A stretch of 64,000 nt of DNA. Source: Streptomyces sp. T12 (lineage in GTDB: Bacteria > Actinomycetota > Actinomycetes > Streptomycetales > Streptomycetaceae). The DNA is taken from NCBI RefSeq assembly GCF_028736035.1, contig NZ_CP117867.1, positions 39,847 to 103,846 on the forward strand, given 5' to 3'. Within the stretch, counting starts at the first letter, position 1, and every line of letters starts with the position of its first letter. The position numbers and the translations under genes were made by a program. The notes under the pieces are model-generated. The model did not search any database and was not told the origin of the DNA. It was given only the letters and a program-made list of their open reading frames with translations. Of the stretch, positions 9,421-17,745 are shown in pieces.

Positions 9421-9747
9421 ATGACCTCCGCCGCAGCGCATCCGGCCCCGCCGACGCGGAACCCGTACCGCATCGAGGCTGACGAGGGTCCCCAGACCAT
9501 TGGCGAGCTCAAGGCCGCTCTCGGCGCAGTCGACCCGGCCGAGCTCGCCGCGTTCACCGCCCGCCTCGACGCGGTCCGCACCACCGACACGGCTGCCCTC
9601 GAAGCCGTGCGCGCCCTGGTCACCGAGTACCGGCATGTGTGGGTACTGCGCACCCATCCCGACATTCAGCGCGCCATCGAAGCCTCCACTGACCCTCACG
9701 CGCGCACCTACAGCGCCGACGACGTCCTCGACGGCGGGCACGCGTGA
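9421..9747 (+). CDS. Small DUF6247-like protein (possible antitoxin)
   Basis: A 108-aa product with the pattern PQTIGELKAALGAVDPAELA followed by two helices and an RYxVRTHP-like segment (HVWVLRTHPDIQRA). This resembles actinobacterial DUF6247 proteins, which are usually next to a small RelE/ParE-type gene. The ATG has a TGAGGAG site 9 nt upstream. Its stop overlaps a GTG that opens a short, apparently cut-off frame (next entry). The family name is from memory of the pattern and was not checked by search. Confidence 0.55.
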   Translation: MTSAAAHPAPPTRNPYRIEADEGPQTIGELKAALGAVDPAELAAFTARLDAVRTTDTAALEAVRALVTEYRHVWVLRTHPDIQRAIEASTDPHARTYSADDVLDGGHA

Positions 9748-9863
9748 GCGACGAACCACCCCTGCACCGCGTGACGTTCACAAAGGCTGGTAGCCCGGCC
9801 GGGGCGGGCACGACCGCCGGTCAGTCTTCCCCAGCAACCGGCCCGGCCTCGTTGGTCAGGTAG
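9744..9863 (+). pseudogene. Truncated frame coupled to the DUF6247-like gene (possible toxin remnant)
   Basis: GTG overlaps the previous stop (GTGA). The first 16 codons (SDEPPLHRVTFTKAG) look like the first strand of a small RelE/ParE-like toxin. The frame then runs into Gly/Ala/Pro-rich sequence and stops after 39 codons. Coupling and the sensible N terminus suggest a gene cut short by deletion or frameshift. The following 210 nt up to the prepilin peptidase gene contain no other supported gene. Confidence 0.35.
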
Positions 9864-10077
9864 GTGTCCTGCAGCTGCGCCGCCCCGACGCCGTACCCGT
9901 GTGGCTTCCCGCACAGAGCGGATCCTGTAGCTGGCCGGCAACTGATGGGAGGCCGCGCTCGGCCTCGGCAACTTCCACCCTGGCCGAGCAAACACGCCCG
10001 GCAGGGGAGGGGACCCGTGACGGCCCCGCCGGGCCCAAGAGAGGGGGGAGGAGGACGCGGGTACTAGGGTCCACTCG

Positions 10078-10806
10078 GTGGAACAGCTGCTGATCATCGT
10101 GGCCGCTGCCCTGTGGGGCGGCGGCACAGGCCTGCTCATCCCCAGAGCGGCGTACCGGTTCTCCGTCGCTCCGGACGATCCGTGGCAGGCAGCGTGTCCC
10201 GCCGGGCACCCGATCACCGGCCTCGGACAGGGATGGATCGGACGAGCCCGGTGCGCCGACGGAACCCCGTACGGCCCCAACACCCCGCTCCTCGCCGCGA
10301 TCACCGCCCTTATCTGCGCCACCCTCGCCGGTGCCACCGGTATCCGGCCCGAACTCGGCGTCTGGTTGCTGCTCGCACCCATCGGAGTCCTGCTCGCGAC
10401 CGTCGACCTTGCAGCACACCGACTGCCGGACGTCCTGACCCTGCCGCTCGCCACAGCCGCGCTCACCCTGCTCGCCGTGACCACGCTGCTGCCCGGCGCA
10501 GAGGGGCGCTGGACGACCGCGCTGCTCGGCTCCCTCGTACTCGCAGTCGGCTACTTTGCTCTCTTCCTGATCAGTCCCAAAGGCATCGGCTTCGGCGATG
10601 TGAAGCTCGCCATCGGGCTGGGCGCCGTCCTGGGCTGGTATGGCTGGGCCATCGTCCTCGTCGGCACCTTCGCCGGGTTCCTGCTCGGTGCGCTGTACGG
10701 TGTCGGTCTCATCCTCGCTCGCCGCGCCAGCCGTACGACCAGCATTCCCTTCGCCCCGTTCCTGCTTGGCGGAGCCCTCATCGGGATACTCCTAGGCACC
10801 CAATGA
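10078..10806 (+). CDS. A24 family prepilin peptidase (TadV/CpaA-like)
   Basis: Membrane aspartic protease that removes leaders from the pilin and pseudopilins made by the Tad operon. The 242-aa product has about six to seven hydrophobic segments and both catalytic Asp motifs: one in LATVDLAAHRLPD (near residue 106-118) and GFGDVKLA (near 173-180, the G-x-G-D pattern). There is no N-terminal methylase domain, only a short region with CPAGHP and CADG that may keep the remains of the zinc-binding Cys. GTG at 10078 sits directly after AGGGTCCACTCG. It is apart from the Tad operon but is its expected partner. Confidence 0.88.
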   Translation: MEQLLIIVAAALWGGGTGLLIPRAAYRFSVAPDDPWQAACPAGHPITGLGQGWIGRARCADGTPYGPNTPLLAAITALICATLAGATGIRPELGVWLLLAPIGVLLATVDLAAHRLPDVLTLPLATAALTLLAVTTLLPGAEGRWTTALLGSLVLAVGYFALFLISPKGIGFGDVKLAIGLGAVLGWYGWAIVLVGTFAGFLLGALYGVGLILARRASRTTSIPFAPFLLGGALIGILLGTQ

Positions 10807-10826
10807 ATGAACACGAGGCAGGAGCC

Positions 10827-11399
10827 TTAGCAGCCATGCTGGTCCAGGATCTGCCGTGACTGACTGTCCAGCCCCTTCATGGGCTTAGTGGCGAACTGGT
10901 ACGCAGGGCCCACGTGCAGCTCGGGCACCTCCTTGACCAGAGAGAAGAGGGTCAGCGCGTTCTGGTCGGAATCGAGCTCGACACCGGCTTCACGCGGTGC
11001 GTAGGGAGTGCCGGCGAGACAGGAGGCGAACTGGGTGTCGTAGCGGTCCCAGGGATGCGGATACATTGCGTCCGAGAGCTTGGGCGCTGCCCAGATGACC
11101 GCGCAGGCGACGGCGCTGGCGGCCACGAGCTGCCAGGCGTACAGCCCATGGCGCGTCATGAACCGGCGGGCAAGGAAGAAGACCGCGTACCCGGGTACCA
11201 GTATCCCGGCGACGATCACGACGGACGCGATGGTCCGATCGTCGTGCCACAGCCGGGAGCTGATCGCAAAGCTCGCGGCAGCCACGAAGCCTGCCAAGCC
11301 GGCGCACCCAGCGACCCCCGCGGCGGGCGGCGAGTAGTCGACTTCGCCGTACACGTTGCGTGGTGTGTCCAGACGCCGCGTGAGGACTGAAAGCGCCAC
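10827..11399 (-). CDS. Hypothetical membrane protein
   Basis: A 190-aa product with three hydrophobic segments in its first 110 residues (AAGVAGCAGLAGFVAAAS, SVVIVAGILVPGYAVFF and LVAASAVACAVIWAA), then an extracytoplasmic tail with the single Cys of SCLAGTPY and a C-terminal QHGC. GTG at 11399 is chosen for the GGGGGA site in front; the longer frame upstream is low-quality sequence. Convergent with the prepilin peptidase gene, 20 nt apart. Function unknown. Confidence 0.6.
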   Translation of the reverse strand: MALSVLTRRLDTPRNVYGEVDYSPPAAGVAGCAGLAGFVAAASFAISSRLWHDDRTIASVVIVAGILVPGYAVFFLARRFMTRHGLYAWQLVAASAVACAVIWAAPKLSDAMYPHPWDRYDTQFASCLAGTPYAPREAGVELDSDQNALTLFSLVKEVPELHVGPAYQFATKPMKGLDSQSRQILDQHGC

Positions 11400-11571
11400 G
11401 GTTTCCCCCGGATCGGATGATGTGACCTGCCGGTGAGACCGTACCCGCCCGCGAGGTGCACGCACGTCGTGAGCAGCCGAACCATACCGACGCCGCAGCG
11501 GCCTCGGCGCCGGCTGGCCTGGCAAGGCCGATGGCTGTCGACAGCGGATGTCGATTACCACGGAACTCCGT

Positions 11572-12876
11572 CTACGTGCCTTCGAGGGCTGGCGGCTGGC
11601 CCAACAGCCAGGCGTGCGCGGCTTCAACGGAGTTCGTCGAGTGGGCGAACCGCGCGCCGGGCTGGAAGTACGCGTCGGCCAGGGCCTGCCAGCCACCTGC
11701 TTTTCGTTCAGCCGCCTGGAAGGCGCTGGCCAGGTTGTTCGCGACCTCGATGTAGGCAGGGGAGTCGGGGGAGACCCATGCGTCGACGACAGTTCGCACT
11801 ATCTCGATCAGGGGCTCGTGCAGGCGTTTCGGCTTGTCGGCCAGGTCGACGCCCAGGCCCCAGGTCAGGCTGCGCATGGCGACGGTCTCCCAGGTGTCCT
11901 CGCCGCCGGCGTACAGCCGCCCGCTTCGCATGACGCCGGAGCGTTCGTACTCCAGCTCGGCGTGGTGCCGGGCTAGGCGGTACAGGGCAACGAGGAGGGA
12001 CGCCACGGCTTTTGGGCCGGCGTCGAGGAAGGCGGACCGCAGTTGGTCGAGGTCCTCCGCAGGGGCGGGCACGACGGCCCGCAGGGGGCCTCGCTCTGCC
12101 TCCAGCTCGTCGAGCGGCGTCGGCTCGTCTCCGCGCTGCGCGGACGCCGTGCTGAGGTAGAGCGCCCGTCCGACGGCGTACCAGCCGCAGTCACGGGCAT
12201 CGACGACCCGGAACGGATAGGGGGCGTCGTCGGGCATCTCGTCGGCCTCGCCGCCGTCCTGCGCCACCGCGCCGCGCAGGCTCGCATGCGCCTTCGCCGT
12301 CTGGGCGGTGGGCTGGGCCTCCCCGGTCAGGATCTGGCTGGCGGTCTCCATCGTCAGGGCCTGGACGGTGACGTGCCGGTCGGTGATCGGCGGGTACCGG
12401 GTCGCGAGCGCGGCCAGGATCGCGGTCGCCGCGTGCCGCAGGAAATCGTGCAGGGTCTGCGTCGTCCAGCGGCGCCGGGCCGTCACCTGCGCGAGCAGCA
12501 TGCCAGGTCGGTGCCCGGCCAGCGGAGCCATCCCCGATTCCTGAGTCGGCCGAGGCCCCCAGACCTCGGCGCGTCCCCGGTACCAGCCCGCGTTCGGGTC
12601 GACCAGGTAGTCCACAGAGTCCGCGATCACCTGGGCGGCCTCCAGGCCCTCCGGCCCGGGCGGCAACATGGTGACCACCAGCAGTGGGGCGGTGAAGAGT
12701 TCGGTGCCCTCACTCAGTCCCAGCGGATCGTCCGCCATCGGCACCTCGGCCGGCGGCGGGCTACCGGCGGCGGGTTCGCCGCGCGAATCCACCACGACGG
12801 CGGCCTCGTCGTACGACAGACCCAAAGCCGCCATCTCCGCGCGGATCTTCAGCTTCCTCTTACGGTCTCGCGTCAT
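11572..12876 (-). CDS. Hypothetical protein, 434 aa
   Basis: Starts with a basic segment MTRDRKRKLKIRAEMAALGL and a short SYDEAAVVVD stretch, then a larger acidic, mostly helical protein without membrane segments. Residues around 160-250 contain ETASQILTGEAQ and YPFRVVDARDCGWYAVGRAL; the C-terminal half is Ala/Leu-rich helix. I do not recognise the family. The ATG at 12876 is chosen because residues before it in the open frame are Arg/Trp-rich noise. Transcribed alone towards the membrane protein gene. Confidence 0.6.
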   Translation of the reverse strand: MTRDRKRKLKIRAEMAALGLSYDEAAVVVDSRGEPAAGSPPPAEVPMADDPLGLSEGTELFTAPLLVVTMLPPGPEGLEAAQVIADSVDYLVDPNAGWYRGRAEVWGPRPTQESGMAPLAGHRPGMLLAQVTARRRWTTQTLHDFLRHAATAILAALATRYPPITDRHVTVQALTMETASQILTGEAQPTAQTAKAHASLRGAVAQDGGEADEMPDDAPYPFRVVDARDCGWYAVGRALYLSTASAQRGDEPTPLDELEAERGPLRAVVPAPAEDLDQLRSAFLDAGPKAVASLLVALYRLARHHAELEYERSGVMRSGRLYAGGEDTWETVAMRSLTWGLGVDLADKPKRLHEPLIEIVRTVVDAWVSPDSPAYIEVANNLASAFQAAERKAGGWQALADAYFQPGARFAHSTNSVEAAHAWLLGQPPALEGT

Positions 12877-13176
12877 GCCCAGTCCCAGACTGCGCCACGT
12901 CCCACGCACGCGTCGCACCGGTGACAGCAGACGAGCACACCACACGCGATTCCGAGAACCTTGCCCGGATCACCGGGGCGCGGGCGTGGGCCGCGTGCCC
13001 CCTGCGGGCTCCGGCGTACGTGCACGCCGCGCCGCCACCCTACCGGCTACAGCCTGACACCGATGACGGCGTGACGAGCGCAGCGGCCGCATCCCCTCGA
13101 AGCCGCCCGCGTGGCCAACCGGGCGTGCCAGTCGCAGCTGACGAGCTCGCGGCGGCCTACGTGCCGGAAGTAAAGA
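12877..13176. other. Gene-free stretch
   Basis: About 300 nt between the 434-aa gene start and the terminator of the DUF397/Scr1 pair. A plus-strand open frame crosses it (12921-13253) but has no convincing ribosome site and runs through the downstream terminator, so it is not called. It should hold the promoter of the 434-aa gene. Confidence 0.4.
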
Positions 13177-13205
13177 GCCCGTCCTCCGATCGTCGGAGGA
13201 CGGGC
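13177..13205 (-). terminator. Terminator of the Scr1/DUF397 pair
   Basis: Perfect 13-bp stem (GCCCGTCCTCCGA / TCGGAGGACGGGC) with a 3-nt loop, 23 nt downstream of the minus-strand DUF397 stop. Confidence 0.8.
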
Positions 13206-13227
13206 CGAGGGGGCATAGACGCCTACA

Positions 13228-13473
13228 TCATGCAGTGGCATCGGGAAGGTTGAACTCGCCTTTGCCGGCGCCGTCGAGGAAGCACTCCCATACGTGGCGG
13301 GTCAGGACGAAGGGCGGGTTGCTCAGATCCTCGTTGTCGCGGAGGGCAACGCGGCCGTCGGGCAAGAAGGCCACCTCAAGGCACCCTCCTTGGCCGCTGG
13401 ACGCAGAGGCCTTGAACCAGTCCAGGTCTGGCAGGAAGTCGGGCTGTGCGGGATGCCCGGTGCTGCTGGTCAT
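13228..13473 (-). CDS. DUF397 domain protein
   Basis: An 81-aa product of the DUF397 family: the hallmark W-x-K-[AS]-S-x-S, here DWFKASASS, then a CLEVAF strand, a VALRDNED turn and a C-terminal FVLTRHVWECFLDG. In Streptomyces these small proteins are the partners of Scr1-type XRE regulators, often described as a toxin-antitoxin-like or developmental regulatory pair (WhiJ/BldB type). Coupled to the regulator by an ATGA overlap (start 13473, upstream stop 13470). Confidence 0.88.
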   Translation of the reverse strand: MTSSTGHPAQPDFLPDLDWFKASASSGQGGCLEVAFLPDGRVALRDNEDLSNPPFVLTRHVWECFLDGAGKGEFNLPDATA

Positions 13474-14336
13474 TGCTTCTCCTCTGCGGCGTGGTGGAGC
13501 AGCGCCGCGGTCTCTTCGGGATCAAGGGCCTTGGCCTGGAGCAAGCCGAACGAAGTCGTGAAACGTCGCACATCGGGCTTCTTCTCCAAATAGAGATTCC
13601 CGACAGGGCTGTCGACATAGACAACCGGGTCGGACTCCTCGAACTCGAGGAGGGAGAACGCCCCGGCAAGGCCCGAATGCGCCCCCTTGGCGATGGGGAC
13701 GATCTGCAGCGTCACGTTGGGCATGGCGGCTACCTCGATCAGGTGGCCGATCTGCTCACGCATGACGTCCGGTCCGCCAACAGGCCGGCGGATCACTTGC
13801 TCATCGAGGATCGCCCACAGTTCCAGCGGGTCCCGGTCCCCGGGCAAGAGAAGCTCTTGCCGCTTTGTCCGTACCGACACCAGGTCCTCGATGTCGTGCG
13901 GCCGATTGCCCGGGTGAGCTGACATCACCGCGCGGGCGTAGTCGGGAGTCTGTAGGAGCCCGTGGACCAGCACGGGCTCCCAGGCACGTTCGACGCGTGC
14001 GTCGGTTTCCAGCCCCAACAGCACTTCGAGGCCGCTCGGCAGAATCTCCCGGTAGGCGTCCCACCATCCCGGCTGTTCCGAGTCGGTGAGCATGCTGAGC
14101 AGCGCGAGTACCTGGCGCTCTTCTGAGACGCCGTACAGCTCACAGAGCTTGGCGATCTCATCGGGCTTCGGCTTGACCCGTCCGCTGCCGGTCTCCATAC
14201 GGCTGATCCGGGTTTCGGAGCACTGCAGATGCGCCGCTGCGTCGGCGACCAGGAGCCCGCGGGCCTTGCGCAGGCGCCGGAGCTCGGCGCCGAGCTGGCG
14301 CTTGTTGACCGTGGGTGTCCTCGGCTGAGTAGCCAT
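13470..14336 (-). CDS. Scr1-family XRE transcriptional regulator
   Basis: A 288-aa regulator with an N-terminal helix-turn-helix (LGAELRRLRKARGLLVADAA, then CSETRISRMETGSGRVKP) and the C-terminal Scr1/DUF5753 domain (WWDAYREILPSGLEVLLGLE, LLQTPDYARA, LWAILDEQVIRRPVGG, LQIVPIAKGAHSGL). ATG at 14336 is chosen for the AAGGGGGCGG site in front. Its DUF397 partner is coupled downstream. Two TGCGCA palindromes lie in the upstream region and may be its operators. Confidence 0.9.
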   Translation of the reverse strand: MATQPRTPTVNKRQLGAELRRLRKARGLLVADAAAHLQCSETRISRMETGSGRVKPKPDEIAKLCELYGVSEERQVLALLSMLTDSEQPGWWDAYREILPSGLEVLLGLETDARVERAWEPVLVHGLLQTPDYARAVMSAHPGNRPHDIEDLVSVRTKRQELLLPGDRDPLELWAILDEQVIRRPVGGPDVMREQIGHLIEVAAMPNVTLQIVPIAKGAHSGLAGAFSLLEFEESDPVVYVDSPVGNLYLEKKPDVRRFTTSFGLLQAKALDPEETAALLHHAAEEKQ

Positions 14337-14370
14337 GCGTCGCCGCCCCCTTCCCCTCCGTCGCTTGCCC

Positions 14371-14503
14371 TGCGCTTGCGCACTTGCCTGCCCATAGTTT
14401 GCCGCACGGTCCCTGTGAGCTGCACACATAGCAGGTCATCCCTCTCCGAGTATTCCGCACGCACGTTCGTAACTTGCTAGGAATTTGCTGCGCACTTGCG
14501 CAG
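14371..14503. promoter_or_regulatory. TGCGCA palindromes upstream of the Scr1 regulator
   Basis: Two palindromes of the same type: TGCGC-TT-GCGCA at 14371-14382 and CTGCGCA-CT-TGCGCAG at 14488-14503. A third half-site AGTGCGCA follows at 14506-14513. They lie in the 266-nt divergent region between the Scr1 gene and the HATPase cluster, where an autoregulatory operator is expected. Confidence 0.45.
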
Positions 14504-14602
14504 ACAGTGCGCATGGCGTCACTCTAGAGGCAGTTGGACACGTCAGGTAGCGGCCCAATCGCTGCGTGTCGATCAGTGGCCGTCGGGTGATCGGAAGCGC
14601 TC

Positions 14603-14878
14603 ATGACACCGTTCGTGCAGGCCACAGGCTCGGAACCGACGGTGTCCACGCTGCTGTCGGCGTCCGTCGATGTCCGTGCCGAGGTGCTTGATCCCCTGCG
14701 GATGAGTCCCGAGCAGACCCTCCGTCTGACCGGGTCCGCCTGTGCCCGGTGTGGCGGGACTGACGACTTGCGCCCAGGCGGCCTGGCCTACACGGCCAGC
14801 GGTCCGGATGGTCGCGGCCGCCTGGCGTGGCATGTCCAGGTCTGTCGGCACCACGCCGCTACGGGAGGCACGTGGTGA
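14603..14878 (+). CDS. Hypothetical protein with Cys/His cluster
   Basis: A 91-aa product. The C-terminal half carries CARCGG and VQVCRHH, a C-x2-C...C-x-H-H arrangement that could hold a zinc ion, with a GPDGRGRLAWHV strand between. First gene of a run of eight closely coupled genes; its stop overlaps the next start (GTGA). No known function. Confidence 0.65.
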   Translation: MTPFVQATGSEPTVSTLLSASVDVRAEVLDPLRMSPEQTLRLTGSACARCGGTDDLRPGGLAYTASGPDGRGRLAWHVQVCRHHAATGGTW

Positions 14879-15711
14879 GCTCCGGGGCTGCAGTTCCGAT
14901 CGAGACCGTCGGCACCATCGCCGACGCCCCGAGCGTCGTGCTCTACACGTGCACCTTCACGTCGCAGGTCGCGGCTCATGCGCTGGCGGCCCTCCGCGAC
15001 TTCGCCGTGTACCAGGGCTGGACGGTCGTACATGAGGTGTATGACCTCGCGCCGCTCGACTCACCGCGGCGTCGCCGCACTGGCTGGCGGACCGTGGAGC
15101 ATGCCCTTTCCCGCGGTGATGCCTCCGGCCTGCTCGCGCCCGCCGAACAGGAGATCGCCTGGTACCCCGGTGACCGCATGGCGCTGCGGACATGGCTGCT
15201 CAGCGTGCCCGCATTCGCCGCGTACCCACAGGCCGGGCCGCGCAGCCTGGCTCTCACGTCCTCCGAGGGTGGCGCTGAAACGGCATCGTCTGTCATCGGC
15301 GCCCCTGTCGACCGCCAGTGGTCCCGTTCGTATCTGCTCGCTCCCAGGAGCCTGAGGCGCATCAGGTCAGAGGCCTTCACCCACCTGACGATCCTGGGAT
15401 GGCCCGGCGACATCGTCGCGGCAGTCGAAGTGCTGGCCCGGCTCGCGTGCAACGCCATCGACCATGGCAAATCGAGCGAGCCTGCCGGGCAGATGGACGT
15501 GCTCCTGGCCGTGACCGAGGCCGACGAACTGCGCATAGACGTCCGGGACCCATCCCCCGACTTCCCCGACAGCCAGGCCGCCATCGGCGGCGAGAAAGGG
15601 GGCGGCCTGCGGGAGGTACGCCTGCTCGGCGCCGAGGTGACTTGGAGCCTTGCCGCAGACGGCCACAGCAAGACCGTCCGCGCCCTCCTGACGCCAGGGG
15701 AGGCTCAGTGA
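14875..15711 (+). CDS. HATPase-domain (RsbW-like) regulatory protein
   Basis: A 278-aa product. The N-terminal part (VVLYTCTFTSQVAAHALAAL, YQGWTVVHEVYD) resembles a resolvase-like or Rossmann strand-helix unit. The C-terminal part is an anti-sigma-type HATPase: LARLACNAIDHGK is the N box, IDVRDPSPDFP the G1-like box and GGEKGGGLREVRLL the G2 box. GTG at 14875 overlaps the previous stop. Streptomyces carries many such orphan RsbW-like kinases or binders. Confidence 0.72.
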   Translation: MSSGAAVPIETVGTIADAPSVVLYTCTFTSQVAAHALAALRDFAVYQGWTVVHEVYDLAPLDSPRRRRTGWRTVEHALSRGDASGLLAPAEQEIAWYPGDRMALRTWLLSVPAFAAYPQAGPRSLALTSSEGGAETASSVIGAPVDRQWSRSYLLAPRSLRRIRSEAFTHLTILGWPGDIVAAVEVLARLACNAIDHGKSSEPAGQMDVLLAVTEADELRIDVRDPSPDFPDSQAAIGGEKGGGLREVRLLGAEVTWSLAADGHSKTVRALLTPGEAQ

Positions 15712-16577
15712 TCATCGCGGTCGAGTACCAGGCCAATGTCCACGAGCTCTTGCCCGTGGATACCGACCTGACCGGGGCTGTCATTGAACGCGTCCTTGAC
15801 CCTCGCGAGCCGCGGATGGATCGAGAGGAGTCCGCACTCCTCGCGCTGCTCTTGCGTGGTCACCTCGCCGTGCTCGTACCCGAGTTGAAGGACGCGCTGG
15901 AAGCCGCCTCCCGGAAGAACGAAGACCTGCACGCCCAAGCTCAGCGCAGCCTCGACGAGGCCGCGTACCTCCTTGCCGCACGGCCCATCTACACCGCGCG
16001 CGGCACGGTAGCCGTGGTTCCCCTCGCTCGCTGTTGCCGCGACCTCCACCGTCACTACGCGGCGAGCTCCCCCCTGCCCCCAGAGGACGTGATGACGACG
16101 ACAGCCGTACAGACGCCTCGCCCGGCCCTCCGCCGCGGCGGGGACGTGATGAACGAACGCATCAAGATCGCCCCCCGACGCGGCACGAGACCGCCCCGGG
16201 CCGAGGATGCGTGCCGAGTGGGTGCCATGCGTCGGGTCACTGCCGCTCGCCTGCGGTACTGCGGGCTTGAAGCGCTCGCCGAGGACGTGATGACCATCGT
16301 GTCTGAACTGCTCACCAACGCGGTACTGCACAGCGGCACCACGGAGATCAGCCTGAACCTCGAGGTCCGGGACGGCTTCCTGCGCATCGTCGTCATCGAC
16401 GGCATGCCGGGCCACGCCAACGCCTCGCGCAAGCCTGTCGAAGACAACGCCGAAGCAGGGCGTGGGCTCGCGCTCGTCGAGGCCCTGGCCAAAGAGCACG
16501 GCGGCGCCTGGGGCACCAGCGACGACGGCACAGAGACCTGGTGCAGCCTCGCCGTGCCAGATGGAGACCGGCCGTGA
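15708..16577 (+). CDS. DUF6415-like domain fused in frame to an RsbW-like HATPase
   Basis: One uninterrupted frame of 289 codons contains two modules. Residues 1-about 128 are helical and resemble DUF6415 (TDLTGAVIERVLDPREPRM, then LLLRGHLAVLVPEL). Residues about 148-289 form a complete small HATPase (MTIVSELLTNAVLHS N box, IVVIDGMPGHA G1, EAGRGLALVEALA G2). An ATG at 16149 after GGGGACGTG could start the HATPase separately, as two genes do elsewhere in such clusters; no stop codon lies between. Coupled by GTGA on both sides. Confidence 0.7.
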   Translation: MIIAVEYQANVHELLPVDTDLTGAVIERVLDPREPRMDREESALLALLLRGHLAVLVPELKDALEAASRKNEDLHAQAQRSLDEAAYLLAARPIYTARGTVAVVPLARCCRDLHRHYAASSPLPPEDVMTTTAVQTPRPALRRGGDVMNERIKIAPRRGTRPPRAEDACRVGAMRRVTAARLRYCGLEALAEDVMTIVSELLTNAVLHSGTTEISLNLEVRDGFLRIVVIDGMPGHANASRKPVEDNAEAGRGLALVEALAKEHGGAWGTSDDGTETWCSLAVPDGDRP

Positions 16578-17002
16578 CCGCCCCGGCAGAGGTCCCGGCC
16601 TGGACACACCCCGTACGGGCTGCTGTGCTTCCCTTCGACGCCGACCGGCTCCGCTGGGTGCTGAACAAGGTCCAGACGTGGAAGCCGTACATCGACGGCT
16701 CGTTGCTCGACGACCTCGCGGCCGTGCTCGACGACTACACGCCAAGCGAGGACGAGATCGGCGAGAGCGCGATGCGACTGCGCGGGCACCTGATGCGGCT
16801 CGTGAACCTTGCCGTGACCGCCAATGTCGTTGATCAGGACAAGCAGGTCGGCGAACTCGTAGAGAAGGCACGCGCCGTCCGGTCGCAGGACCTGCCGGCA
16901 GACCCCCTGAAGGCCGTCGGGTACGTCCGTCAGATGGGCTGGACCCTCGACGCACTGCTCGAACGCCTGGTGGCGAACCAGTGCCTGAAGGAGGAGTCGT
17001 GA
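16574..17002 (+). CDS. DUF6415 family protein
   Basis: A 142-aa helical product with WKPYIDGSLLDDLAAVLDDY, then LRGHLMRLVNLAV and a C-terminal VRQMGWTLDALLERL. The same plan is seen in the first module of the preceding gene, so the two are probably paralogous modules. DUF6415 proteins accompany HATPase genes in Streptomyces; their role is not known to me. GTG at 16574 overlaps the HATPase stop. Confidence 0.65.
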   Translation: MTAPAEVPAWTHPVRAAVLPFDADRLRWVLNKVQTWKPYIDGSLLDDLAAVLDDYTPSEDEIGESAMRLRGHLMRLVNLAVTANVVDQDKQVGELVEKARAVRSQDLPADPLKAVGYVRQMGWTLDALLERLVANQCLKEES

Positions 17003-17745
17003 TCGTCCCTCCACTGCCGTACAGCCCGTACGCACCAACCAGAAAGAGGGACCGTTCAGTGCGTTCCGCGACCGGGCTGGGCCCGGCCCCCTTCATCACC
17101 GCGAGGGAGGGGGAGGACGCAGCGCCGGCGGACGACCTGGTCATCCTCAATCCCGAACGCTGGCCCACGATCCACTACTGGGACGAGGATCCCAGGGACC
17201 GGCCCTTGCAGCGGGCAGGGCTGAGCGTGCTGTGGGCGCGGTGCTGGCTCAACCCCTTGGACGACCGGGGCATGCCGATGGGTGCACCCGTGTGGAAGGA
17301 CATGCACCCCTACCGGCAGATGGGGACGATGCTTGGCCTGCGGTGTCAGGTCTGCGCGGGGCCGGCGAAGACTCCTCTTGGGTACGTCTTCCTCGCCGGG
17401 CCGAAGGACCAGGACCCCGCGCAGCCGACGTTCGACACGAACCAGCCTCCGGTGTGCCCGAAGCACGCCCGCTCGGCTGCCGCTCTCTGCCCGCACATGG
17501 AGAAGAACCCCATGGTCTTCCTCGTGCAGGCGGGCGACGCCCCCTTGTACGGCGTGCACGGCACCGTCTACGGCCTCAACGCGAGCAGCGAGGTGGTCGT
17601 CGTTGCGACGCCGGACCACGCCCTGCCCTTCGGACACCCCAACATAGCCACCACGGTCGCGTCGCAGCTGATCCGCCGACTGACCTCGTTCCGTGTCCTC
17701 GGTATCGATGAGCTGACGCAGGAGTTGACGGCGCTCGCCACATGA
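16999..17745 (+). CDS. Hypothetical protein with zinc-knuckle-like Cys motifs
   Basis: A 248-aa product. It contains LRCQVCAGPAKTPLGY, then VCPKHARSAAALCPHM, giving a C-x2-C...C-x2-H...C-x2-H set that suggests a bound metal. The rest is alpha/beta with VVVVATPDHALPFGHPN near the C terminus. The same protein type appears in other Streptomyces HATPase clusters. Coupled by GTGA to the DUF6415 gene and by ATGA to the next. Confidence 0.62.
   Translation: MIVPPLPYSPYAPTRKRDRSVRSATGLGPAPFITAREGEDAAPADDLVILNPERWPTIHYWDEDPRDRPLQRAGLSVLWARCWLNPLDDRGMPMGAPVWKDMHPYRQMGTMLGLRCQVCAGPAKTPLGYVFLAGPKDQDPAQPTFDTNQPPVCPKHARSAAALCPHMEKNPMVFLVQAGDAPLYGVHGTVYGLNASSEVVVVATPDHALPFGHPNIATTVASQLIRRLTSFRVLGIDELTQELTALAT

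Noticed and set aside
9790..9900. Minus-strand stretch reading QDTYLTNEAGPVAGED before a stop
   Set aside because: Looks like the end of a real protein, but I cannot extend it upstream in frame or name a family; too little to call as a gene.
12921..13253. 110-aa plus-strand open frame
   Set aside because: No ribosome site, composition of random GC-rich sequence, and it reads through the perfect terminator hairpin at 13177-13205.
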